Below are positions 1 through 5,432 of a stretch of 13,542 bases of DNA, in pieces. Every line of letters begins with the position of its first letter. Within the stretch, counting starts at the first letter, position 1. The notes below the pieces were generated by a model. The model worked only from the letters and a program-made list of their open reading frames with translations, did not search any database and had not been told where the DNA came from. This DNA is from Hyphomonadaceae bacterium (GTDB lineage: Bacteria > Pseudomonadota > Alphaproteobacteria > Caulobacterales > Aquidulcibacteraceae). Position numbers and translations under genes: made by a program. The DNA lies in NCBI GenBank assembly GCA_003526465.1, contig DPWD01000106.1, positions 1 through 13,542 on the forward strand, read 5' to 3'.

Positions 1-1448
1 TCTGCACTTGGCTTCGCGAGCAACATCTCTGCTTCTGTCGCGACCGCGCTGAAGCCAGCGTCACCGCCGCCGACGCGCAGCTCGTCCATGAGCGCCTCGC
101 GCGCGTCCGGCTCACGCGCGAGCGCGCGCAAGACGTCGAGCGCAATGACATTGCCGCTACCTTCCCAAATCGCATTGAGCGGCGATTGCCGGAACAGGCG
201 CGGCATCGGGCCCTCTTCGACATAACCTGCGCCGCCATGACATTCCATCGCTTCCACCACGACGGTTGGCGCGCGCTTGGTGACAAGATACTTGGCCAGC
301 GGCAACCCGATCCTGGCGAGCGCGGCTTCGCGCGGATCGCTTGCGGCATCAAGCGCTTGCGCCATTCGGAAAGTCAGCGCAACCGCCGCCTCCACATCGA
401 TGGCGAGATCGGCAAGCACGGCGCGCATCAACGGCTGATCGATCAGTTTCTTCTGAAACGCAGCACGGCGTTCGACATGCCACGCGGCGAGCGACACGGC
501 TTGGCGCATCTGCGTCGCCGCGCCGATAATGCAGTCGAAACGCGTGAATTGCACCATGTCGATAATGGTGCGCACGCCGCGCCCTTCATCACCGACACGC
601 TGCGCCCATGCGCCGCGATACTCGATCTCGGAAGACGCGTTCGAGCGATCACCCAGTTTATCCTTCAGACGCTGGATTTCGATCTCGTTGCGCACGCCGT
701 CCGGGCGCCAGCGCGGTACGAGGAAACACGTCAATCCGCCATCGGCGTAGGCAAGCGTCAGGAACCCATCGCACATCGGGGCCGAGCAGAACCACTTGTG
801 GCCCGTCAACACATAGCTTCCATCGAATTGGCGTTCAGCCCTAGTGGTGTTGGCGCGCACGTCCGATCCGCCTTGCTTCTCGGTCATCGCCATGCCCATC
901 GTCGCAGCGCGCTTCTCTGCCGCTGGAATGAAGCGCGGATCGTAACCGCACGCTGTAACGCGCGGCTCCCATTCCGCAGCAATCTCTGGCGAAGCCCGCA
1001 ATGCTGGAACAACCGCGTAGGTCATCGACATCGGGCAGCACACGCCGTAATCGGCTTGCCCCATCAGAAACATCAACGCTGCGTGCAATGCGTGACCGGC
1101 TTCCGTCACAGTCCAAGCTGCACCGGAGACGCCCGCCTCAAGCCCAAGCGCCATGAGCTGATGATAAGCGGGATGGAATTCGACCTCATCAATCCGGCGT
1201 CCAAAGCGATCGAACGGGAGAAACACCGGCGGAGCGCGATTCGCTTGCGCCGCCCAGGCTTGGGTTTCAGCGGCGCCGACACGGGCGCCGAAGGCGGCCA
1301 GCCGCTCCCGGTGCGCGTTTGCGCCTGACCAATCACAGGCGAACATCAGGATCGCGTCGCTCGCAAATAGATTCACATCTTCAAGCGCCGCAGCTTGGTT
1401 GGTCACTTCATGCGTTGCGAGATGGCTGCGGGGGTTACGGTTCGGCAT
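1..1448 (-). CDS. aidB: AidB-like acyl-CoA dehydrogenase, 3' end cut by window
   Basis: This is a flavoprotein of the acyl-CoA dehydrogenase superfamily, AidB branch (DNA alkylation response; E. coli AidB binds FAD and DNA and shows weak isovaleryl-CoA dehydrogenase activity). Reading the minus strand from the ATG at 1448 gives 482 codons before the window edge. The family is about 540 residues, so roughly 60 C-terminal residues are missing. AidB landmarks are present: THEVTNQ near residue 12, MGMAMTEKQGGSDV at 184-197 followed by TTRAE, GHKWFCSAP at 216-224, LKDKLGDRSNAS at 261-272, and CHGGAGYVEEGPMPRLFR followed by IWEGSGN up to residue 433. The start is supported by an AGGGA ribosome site and the N-terminal match to AidB. 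A sigma70-like promoter lies just upstream, so the gene is probably transcribed alone. No Ada box was recognised. The role in alkylation damage is inferred from the family. Confidence 0.94.
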   Translation of the reverse strand, partial: MPNRNPRSHLATHEVTNQAAALEDVNLFASDAILMFACDWSGANAHRERLAAFGARVGAAETQAWAAQANRAPPVFLPFDRFGRRIDEVEFHPAYHQLMALGLEAGVSGAAWTVTEAGHALHAALMFLMGQADYGVCCPMSMTYAVVPALRASPEIAAEWEPRVTACGYDPRFIPAAEKRAATMGMAMTEKQGGSDVRANTTRAERQFDGSYVLTGHKWFCSAPMCDGFLTLAYADGGLTCFLVPRWRPDGVRNEIEIQRLKDKLGDRSNASSEIEYRGAWAQRVGDEGRGVRTIIDMVQFTRFDCIIGAATQMRQAVSLAAWHVERRAAFQKKLIDQPLMRAVLADLAIDVEAAVALTFRMAQALDAASDPREAALARIGLPLAKYLVTKRAPTVVVEAMECHGGAGYVEEGPMPRLFRQSPLNAIWEGSGNVIALDVLRALAREPDAREALMDELRVGGGDAGFSAVATEAEMLLAKPSA

Positions 1449-1481
1449 GGGCAGTTTCCCTAGCGGACACCAAGGAATGTC

Positions 1482-1510
1482 AGAATAGGAAGGCGGGCTC
1501 GACCGGTCAA
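1482..1510 (-). promoter_or_regulatory. Promoter of the aidB-like gene
   Basis: On the minus strand, TTGACC (1510-1505) and TATTCT (1487-1482) are separated by exactly 17 bases, matching the -35/-10 consensus at 5/6 and 4/6 positions. The predicted transcript start, near 1475, leaves a leader of about 27 bases holding the AGGGA ribosome site. GACCGGTC, a perfect 8-bp palindrome at 1501-1508, overlaps the -35 and could be an operator, although such short palindromes are common in GC-rich DNA. Confidence 0.6.
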
Positions 1511-1582
1511 CGCAACACGTACCTTGAAGAGACGAGGCCCCCCCTGGTGGGCTGCGCATGCCGTCTGTCCCAGTTCGGCGCA

Positions 1583-1615
1583 GGTCTCTCGGCGCCGCGC
1601 CGCTGGCGCCGGACC
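1583..1615 (-). terminator. GC-rich hairpin directly after the 74-codon gene
   Basis: GGTC (1583-1586) pairs with GACC (1612-1615), and GGCGCC (1591-1596) pairs with GGCGCC (1605-1610), giving a stem with an asymmetric internal loop. It begins on the base after the stop codon of the small upstream gene. There is no T tract, so an intrinsic terminator is only a possibility. Confidence 0.35.
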
Positions 1616-1840
1616 CTAGTCTGGCTCAGCGCCCGCTGGCCGCGCCGCGTCACGGAGGCGACTTAGCGCATTTGCGAGGTGCGGACGGTGCAAAAACTCA
1701 TCTGCGCCAGCGGGCCCGAAGCCACTGAGCTTTGCGACAATTTCCTCGTAGGAGTACTTGCCCGAGCGCGCGAGCGTTCCCGCCGCGTCAATGAGCGCCG
1801 CCTCCAATTGCCGCTGGCGGTTGGGATCAGATTGCATCAT
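1616..1840 (-). CDS. Small hypothetical protein (74 aa)
   Basis: I do not recognise this protein. It is acidic-to-neutral, has no membrane segment or signal peptide, and is predicted mostly helical: an N-terminal helix (residues 8-26, QRQLEAALIDAAGTLARSG), then YSYEEIVAKLSGFGP and a C-terminal helix rich in Ala, Arg and Leu. It opens with two consecutive ATG codons (1840 and 1837), and no good Shine-Dalgarno site precedes either. It lies 75 bases downstream of the DUF3995 gene on the same strand and is followed at once by a GC-rich hairpin, so it could be the last gene of that unit. Its protein-like composition argues for a real gene, but the weak start leaves this uncertain. Confidence 0.5.
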   Translation of the reverse strand: MMQSDPNRQRQLEAALIDAAGTLARSGKYSYEEIVAKLSGFGPAGADEFLHRPHLANALSRLRDAARPAGAEPD

Positions 1841-1915
1841 GCCGCACCCACGCTTGCCGCGAACATGCCGCGCTGATTTTCAGGACGGCGCGCAAATAGC
1901 AGCCCTCCCGCTCGG

Positions 1916-2335
1916 TTAGCCATGTCCACCGAAACTTACAGCAGCAGACCCGACTGCTAAAGCCAGACAAAGCGGTGAGTACACTGCGGAATCCAGACGC
2001 GCAAAGTGAGTATGGCGGATGCGCTTTAGGAAACCAACCAATCGGAAGTCTCCAATCGCTCGCAGCAATAATACCAAGGCCAACGCGCGGGTCAGCCAAA
2101 CGCTCACTGTTCGGGGAAGCGGCAGCGTGAGTATCCCAGCAGCACCGGCGATTACCACAGCGCACAGCGCCAGACCGATCGCGACCACGAGCGTCGCTAG
2201 GGCCGATGGTTGAAATGCGGGTTTGCCGTCTACTTCTGGAATTGCGGCAAGGAGCCCAACCCGACCGCCGAGGCCCCAATAGGTGTGGATCAGCGAGAGA
2301 CCCACGAAGGTGGCGATCAACGATAACGCAATCAT
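1916..2335 (-). CDS. DUF3995 family small integral membrane protein
   Basis: This is a 139-residue membrane protein of the DUF3995 family, whose function is unknown. The family signature is clear: LIHTYWGLGGRVGLLAAIP at the end of helix 1, a PEVDGKPAFQP loop, LLLRAIGDFRLVGFLKRI after helix 3, and FARLDSAVYSPLCLALA leading into helix 4. Four transmembrane helices are predicted, at about residues 2-17, 46-68, 76-98 and 118-134. I place the start at the ATG at 2335, which leaves the short N-terminus usual for the family. An in-frame TTG at 2389 would add 18 residues. Neither start has a strong ribosome site. The gene follows the TetR-like remnant on the same strand, which may once have regulated it (inference). 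Confidence 0.85.
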   Translation of the reverse strand: MIALSLIATFVGLSLIHTYWGLGGRVGLLAAIPEVDGKPAFQPSALATLVVAIGLALCAVVIAGAAGILTLPLPRTVSVWLTRALALVLLLRAIGDFRLVGFLKRIRHTHFARLDSAVYSPLCLALAVGSAAVSFGGHG

Positions 2336-2398
2336 GGGACTCAGAGCCACCGGCGAATCTCCGCGAACTGGCAACGCTCTGCGCGCCAAACAATTTGC

Positions 2399-2909
2399 TC
2401 AACATACGCTCCCCCACGGCGAATACCAACGACTGGATGGCCACGCGCTGCATCGCGGAGGGATTCGCGGTAGGTAAGAGACGAACCCAAGCCGGCGATG
2501 TGGCGGAATTGCTGCATTGCTCGCAAAGGCCCAACTTCCCGATCTGCGCAAGTGTCCGGGATTGCCGGATGCACCGAGTTGCAAGTGCGACCTCAGCGTC
2601 AGCTCTGCGCCGTCGGCGCAGCCAGCAAGCGCTTCCAACAAACATCTGTTGAAAACGCCGAACCGCGCCAGCACAGTGTCTTCGCGTACAAACACGCTGA
2701 CATCCGATTGCGTAACACCACTTGACATGAACACCATGAAATGCCGGTCGCGGCGTTCGAGCCAGAACTCGACATAGCCAAGCGCGACCGCATTCAGCCT
2801 AGTTATGGCGTGCTCTTCCCGGGCTGCAATCTCCTCGTGCCTGTCAAACAATTCACTGAACACTCGCGCCCAGCACGCACAGTCTCGATATTGGCGTTAG
2901 AATTCATGA
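2399..2909 (-). pseudogene. Decayed TetR/AcrR-type regulator lacking its DNA-binding domain
   Basis: The open frame from the GTG at 2863 reads like a TetR C-terminal ligand-binding domain: LFDRHEEIAAREEHAITRLN, then YVEFWLERRDRHFMVFMSSG, then VTQSDVSVFV and FNRCLLEALAG. Three faults are visible. First, the helix-turn-helix segment that should precede it (about 55 residues) is absent, because only about 60 bases separate it from the upstream gene. Second, an ATG at 2909 with a good GGGAGGG ribosome site begins MNSNANIETVRAG but stops after 34 codons, being out of frame with the domain. Third, after about position 2590 the frame loses sense, while another frame (2540-2390) contains MQRVAIQSLVFAVGERMLSK, which resembles the last TetR helix. 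I therefore read it as an internally deleted and frameshifted gene. A short intact ligand-domain protein or sequencing errors remain possible. Confidence 0.55.
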
Positions 2910-2925
2910 CGCCCACCCTCCCACA

Positions 2926-3111
2926 TCAAAGCGTTGGCCATGGCGGGGAACGCGCAACGAGGCGCTCGCCATCCTTGATCTCGATCACGTGCGCATGGTC
3001 GCTCTCACCGACAGCATCGATCACGTCGTCATCGGATGCGCTCATGATCGAATCCTGTTTCTCAATGTGACCATTGCGGCCGAAGTAGGTGACGATATAG
3101 GCGCGCATCAT
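2926..3111 (-). CDS. Small conserved-type protein coupled to the MarR gene (61 aa)
   Basis: This 61-residue soluble protein begins MMRAYIVTYFGRNGHIEKQ and continues with an acidic segment (SASDDDVIDAVGESDHAH) and EIKDGERLVAR. It resembles the short alphaproteobacterial proteins of unknown function that follow the plan YxVxYxGxDGHI, an acidic helix, then a WxxGRxVAR-like end. That comparison is from memory and is not a firm family call. The ATG at 3111-3109 overlaps the TGA of the MarR gene (3110-3108) in an ATGA arrangement, and a second ATG follows at 3108. This predicts translational coupling and co-expression with the regulator. A role as a partner or accessory of the regulator is inference. 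Confidence 0.68.
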   Translation of the reverse strand: MMRAYIVTYFGRNGHIEKQDSIMSASDDDVIDAVGESDHAHVIEIKDGERLVARSPPWPTL

Positions 3112-3686
3112 GTGTGCTCGAAGCAAACAAGGCTGGCGTCGGCATCGGACAATGGCTCGTCGAGAAGCGTGCAATGATGCGGCTTGCCGGCTTTGTCCCC
3201 ACGGCCGCCCGGCCTAAAGTGGCGGCAAGTCCGGCAAACGCCGAAAGCGCGACCACCGCGACGCACGAGCGCCTGATGCAGGGCCGCCTGCAATCCTTGC
3301 GCCAATCCATCGGCCTCCCCCGACGCGTCAATGTCGCGCGCAAGGTCCTTAAGCGCATCGTGCTCCAACAGCGCTACGCCGCCAGACGTGAGACTGAGCT
3401 CAACCGATCGGCGGTCGCGTGAACTTCCAGTCTTGCGGACAAGTTCTTTGTCCTCAAGTGCGATCAGGGTTTGCGAAACCGTGCCGCGTGTGGCGCCGAG
3501 ATAGTCCGCCAGCGCCGCTGGGGTACGTGAGAAGCGGTTTGCGCGCGCAAGATATCGAAGCGCCTCCCACTGCGCCGGCGCAAGTCCGCTGGCATGATCG
3601 CCGGCGCGCACGAGCCGCGACAACCGCTCCAAGAGGAGGACGGCGCGCAAAGCCATGCCAGATGGTAGTGACTCGCTCTTTTTCAT
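3108..3686 (-). CDS. MarR family regulator with C-terminal Cys/His cluster
   Basis: This 192-residue winged helix-turn-helix regulator has a dimerisation helix at about residues 11-28, LAPAQWEALRYLAR at 35-48, helix-turn-helix PAALADYLGATRGTVSQTLIALEDKELV at 56-83, and a wing with the MarR-type SSRDRRSVELSLT at 88-100. Residues 145-192 form an added tail with C151xxC154xH156F, HH170-171C172, and C188xEH191. These spaced Cys and His residues look like ligands for zinc or an Fe-S cluster, or redox-active thiols. That is inferred from the pattern, not known. The start at 3686 has GGGAAG 9-10 bases upstream; an internal ATG at 3656 is less likely. The gene is divergent from the protoglobin across a 68-base gap containing an inverted repeat over its own -10, so autorepression plus control of the globin is likely. 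Confidence 0.93.
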   Translation of the reverse strand: MKKSESLPSGMALRAVLLLERLSRLVRAGDHASGLAPAQWEALRYLARANRFSRTPAALADYLGATRGTVSQTLIALEDKELVRKTGSSRDRRSVELSLTSGGVALLEHDALKDLARDIDASGEADGLAQGLQAALHQALVRRGGRAFGVCRTCRHFRPGGRGDKAGKPHHCTLLDEPLSDADASLVCFEHT

Positions 3687-3705
3687 TGACTGCGACTTCC
3701 CGCCT

Positions 3706-3733
3706 ATAGTATCGACTCAATACTAAATCGCAA
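3706..3733 (-). promoter_or_regulatory. Probable promoter of the MarR gene
   Basis: On the minus strand, TTGCGA (3733-3728) and TACTAT (3711-3706) are 16 bases apart, each matching the consensus at 4/6 positions. The transcript would start near 3699, only about 13 bases before the ATG at 3686. The -10 lies inside the left arm of the inverted repeat at 3707-3725, so a dimer bound there would block RNA polymerase. Confidence 0.5.
3707..3725. promoter_or_regulatory. Inverted-repeat operator between MarR and protoglobin genes
   Basis: TAGTAT (3707-3712) and ATACTA (3720-3725) are perfect inverted arms around a 7-base centre, 19 bp in all. This is the size and AT-rich shape usual for MarR dimer operators. 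It lies 21 bases from the MarR start codon and 29 bases from the protoglobin start codon. A TTGACT at 3686-3691 lies 15 bases before TAGTAT at 3707 and could be a weak plus-strand -35/-10 pair for the globin, which would put this site inside both promoters. Confidence 0.65.
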
Positions 3734-3754
3734 GAGGCGAAGGGAGACCAGCTG

Positions 3755-4342
3755 ATGCCATCCATTCCAGGCTATCGCCTCAACGATCCGGCGCTGCCGC
3801 CGTCGCCCCTCTCCGACCAGGATTTGGCCGACCTGAAGGCGTCGCTTTTGTTCGGCGAAGACGATGTGGCCGCGCTCAAGCAGGCCGAGGGCGTCGTCGC
3901 CGACCAGGTCGAGGCGATCCTCGATGTTTGGTACGGCTTTGTGGGCGGGACGCCGCACCTGCTCCGTTATTTTTCGGATGCCGCGACCGGCGAGCCGATC
4001 GGCGCCTATCTGGATGCGGTGCGCAAGCGCTTCGGACAATGGATCCTGGACACTTGCCGGGCTGAGTACGATGGCGCCTGGCTGGCCTGGCAGGACGAAA
4101 TCGGCCGTCGCCACCACCGCATCGGCAAGAACAAGACCGATGGCGTCACCGCGGCGGCGCATATTCCAATGCGCCACCTCTTGGCCCTGGTTATGCCCAT
4201 CTCGATCACCATGCGCCCGTTTCTCGCCAAGAAGGGCGCAAGCCAGGCAGAAGGCGACAAGATGCACGCGGCTTGGACCAAGGCGGTGTTGCTACAAGCC
4301 ATCCTGTGGTCGCGGCCTTATGCGAAGGAGGGTGATTTTTGA
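3755..4342 (+). CDS. Single-domain protoglobin
   Basis: This 195-residue heme protein belongs to the protoglobin family, the stand-alone relative of the globin-coupled sensor globin domain, which binds O2, CO and NO. It aligns almost end to end with Methanosarcina acetivorans protoglobin as I recall it: IPGY at the N-terminus, DQVEAILDVWYGFVGGTPHLLRYF at 50-73, AVRKRFGQWILDT at 88-100, EIGRRHHRIGKNKTD at 115-129, and a C-terminal YAKEGDF. Proximal heme ligand His120 and distal-side Trp59, Tyr60 and Phe93 are conserved, while the archaeal Phe145 position is Leu here. No output domain is fused, so it is more likely an O2/NO/redox-handling protein than a direct signalling enzyme. AGGGAG lies 8 bases before the ATG. 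It is the only plus-strand gene, divergent from the MarR gene and probably under its control. Confidence 0.96.
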   Translation: MPSIPGYRLNDPALPPSPLSDQDLADLKASLLFGEDDVAALKQAEGVVADQVEAILDVWYGFVGGTPHLLRYFSDAATGEPIGAYLDAVRKRFGQWILDTCRAEYDGAWLAWQDEIGRRHHRIGKNKTDGVTAAAHIPMRHLLALVMPISITMRPFLAKKGASQAEGDKMHAAWTKAVLLQAILWSRPYAKEGDF

Positions 4343-4690
4343 CGCCTGCCGACGCGCCCGCGCCGGAGTGGCGGTGACGTAATGGTTCACCACCTCGACG
4401 CCGTTGTCGCTCGCGGCTTCTCGCGGGCCGGGTGGTGATGGCGGCGGCATTCCAGATGCTGTGTCCCGGCTGCGTCGCTCAAGCCCTGCCCCAGGCGCAG
4501 GGGCGGTTGCCAGCACCATGCTGACGGTGCCTATCGTCGCGCCAAAGTTCGCCGCATTGAAGGCGCGCGAGCCCGATGCCGAGCGCGCGCCCGGCGCCAA
4601 CGTGATAAACTAAGGCGCCTGCCCCTCGACCAACGCGCAGCCTCGACCTGCGCGCTCATGATTGTCGGCATCGCCGGGCGCGCTCGCCTG
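4343..4690. other. 348-base stretch without a supportable gene
   Basis: Open frames exist on both strands (for example 4404-4613 plus and 4292-4600 minus), but their products are low-complexity Pro/Ala/Arg/Gly sequence with no family I recognise and no good ribosome sites. The stretch separates two genes that converge here. The only structure noted is the inverted repeat at 4634-4654. It could be decayed coding DNA or ordinary intergenic sequence. Confidence 0.5.
4634..4654. terminator. Small perfect inverted repeat between convergent genes
   Basis: CGCGCAG (4634-4640) and CTGCGCG (4648-4654) are perfect complements around a 7-base loop. The hairpin lies 36 bases beyond the stop of the minus-strand helix-turn-helix gene and about 290 bases beyond the protoglobin stop. 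It has no T tract, so its role as a terminator is uncertain. Confidence 0.35.
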
Positions 4691-5020
4691 CTACGCCAAC
4701 GCCCGCATACGGGCTTCCTCGGGAAGCGGATCGTCCATCTCGAATTCGTTGATAATCCTTCGCAGCCGCCTCACTTCGCTTTCCAGGCGCTTGGTGTAGG
4801 CGATGTCGTCGGCGTTCAGGCCGTGATACAGGGAGCGCCAGCGATGATAGCTGCTCGCGCTGATGCCCAAATCGGCGGCGATCGCCTCGATGGACTCGCC
4901 CTCCGCCGCGCGCTGCTCCACTTCCAAGATGGCCTCGGCTATCTGCACAGGCATGCGCCACTTCCAGCGCGACGGCCGCTTTTCGCGCCCCTGCGTACCC
5001 GATGAAGTCTGTGTCGCCAT
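4691..5020 (-). CDS. Orphan IS3 OrfA-like helix-turn-helix protein
   Basis: This 109-residue protein has the layout of the small OrfA protein of IS3-family elements. A basic N-terminus is followed by a helix-turn-helix (about 40-66: GESIEAIAADLGISASSYHRWRSLY), the HGLNADDIAYTKRLESEVRRL segment (67-87) equivalent to the OrfA GGLxxxxAKRLKELExEN stretch, and a leucine-zipper-like coil ending in an acidic tail. In IS3, OrfA binds the terminal repeats and is fused to OrfB by frameshifting. Here no OrfB integrase sequence and no flanking inverted repeats are visible, and the usual LDKxxLKE end is replaced by EMDDPLPEEARM. I chose the ATG at 5020 because GGGGAG lies 7 bases upstream; an ATG at 5035 lacks this. 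It may be a domesticated DNA-binding protein or an element remnant. Confidence 0.72.
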   Translation of the reverse strand: MATQTSSGTQGREKRPSRWKWRMPVQIAEAILEVEQRAAEGESIEAIAADLGISASSYHRWRSLYHGLNADDIAYTKRLESEVRRLRRIINEFEMDDPLPEEARMRALA

Positions 5021-5129
5021 GGTTGAACTCCCCATTGAGCGCACACCATAACCATCCCCGCTGTCTGCACCGTTGCTTGCAAATAACAATTGCGACAGCC
5101 CGATATGCGCAGCGAACGCGCGCGCCTAG

Positions 5130-5162
5130 GCTCAGGCAAGTCCACACCGGACCCGCCTGAGC
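5130..5162 (-). terminator. Strong hairpin downstream of the peroxidase gene
   Basis: GCTCAGGC (5130-5137) pairs perfectly with GCCTGAGC (5155-5162), and inside it GTCC (5140-5143) pairs with GGAC (5149-5152), leaving a 2x2 internal loop and a 5-base apical loop. It lies about 30 bases after the peroxidase stop codon, as expected for a transcription end or an mRNA-stabilising 3' structure. No T tract follows on either strand. A second short palindrome, GCGCT-A-AGCGC at 5167-5177, lies between it and the stop codon. Confidence 0.6.
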
Positions 5163-5192
5163 GTTGGCGCTAAGCGCACGCCGATCTCCCCT

Positions 5193-5432
5193 TTAGGGGC
5201 CGCCCAGAATGAAGTCCTGCGCGCTGAAGTTAGCGAGCGATTCTCCCACGAGCGTGATCGTGTTTCCATCGATCGCCACGACGACGCTTGCGCCGACCTG
5301 CGTCATAGAAACCAGAGCGCTGAAGTTCGCGCCGGTAACGCCGAGCGCGGAAATGTCCAGCAAATCCTGGCCGCCATTCGGGTTCTCGTCGAAGTTGACG
5401 AGCGTGTCGGCGCCGAATCCCGCCCCGAACAA
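5193..5432 (-). other. Type I secretion-type C-terminus of the peroxidase
   Basis: Residues 1877-1955 follow the last RTX block with LFGAGFGADTLVNF, then a D-rich turn, LLDISALG, a beta-rich stretch and the final QDFILGGP. This matches the serralysin/RTX C-terminal plan (FxxGxGxDxIxDFxxxxDxIDLSxLG ... DFIL) recognised by TolC-dependent ABC exporters. The call rests on pattern similarity. No exporter genes are in the window. Confidence 0.65.

Noticed and set aside
186..1328. Plus-strand open frame of 380 codons
   Set aside because: The minus strand encodes a full AidB-like protein with many family motifs here. The plus-strand product is a His/Arg-rich sequence with no family resemblance, as expected for an antisense shadow in GC-rich DNA.
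1449..1615. Possible Ada-type regulatory box before the aidB-like gene
   Set aside because: No convincing Ada-binding sequence was found; only a sigma70-like promoter and a short palindrome are visible.
1827..2645. Minus-strand 272-codon frame overlapping the DUF3995 gene
   Set aside because: The DUF3995 signature is in another frame. Only a short part of this frame (about 2540-2390) resembles protein, and it fits better as the shifted end of the TetR remnant.
4292..4600. Minus-strand 102-codon frame, considered as a transporter remnant
   Set aside because: A short AFNAANFGATIGTVSM stretch hints at a membrane segment, but the rest is Pro/Arg-rich low complexity and runs antisense into the protoglobin end. 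Too weak to call.
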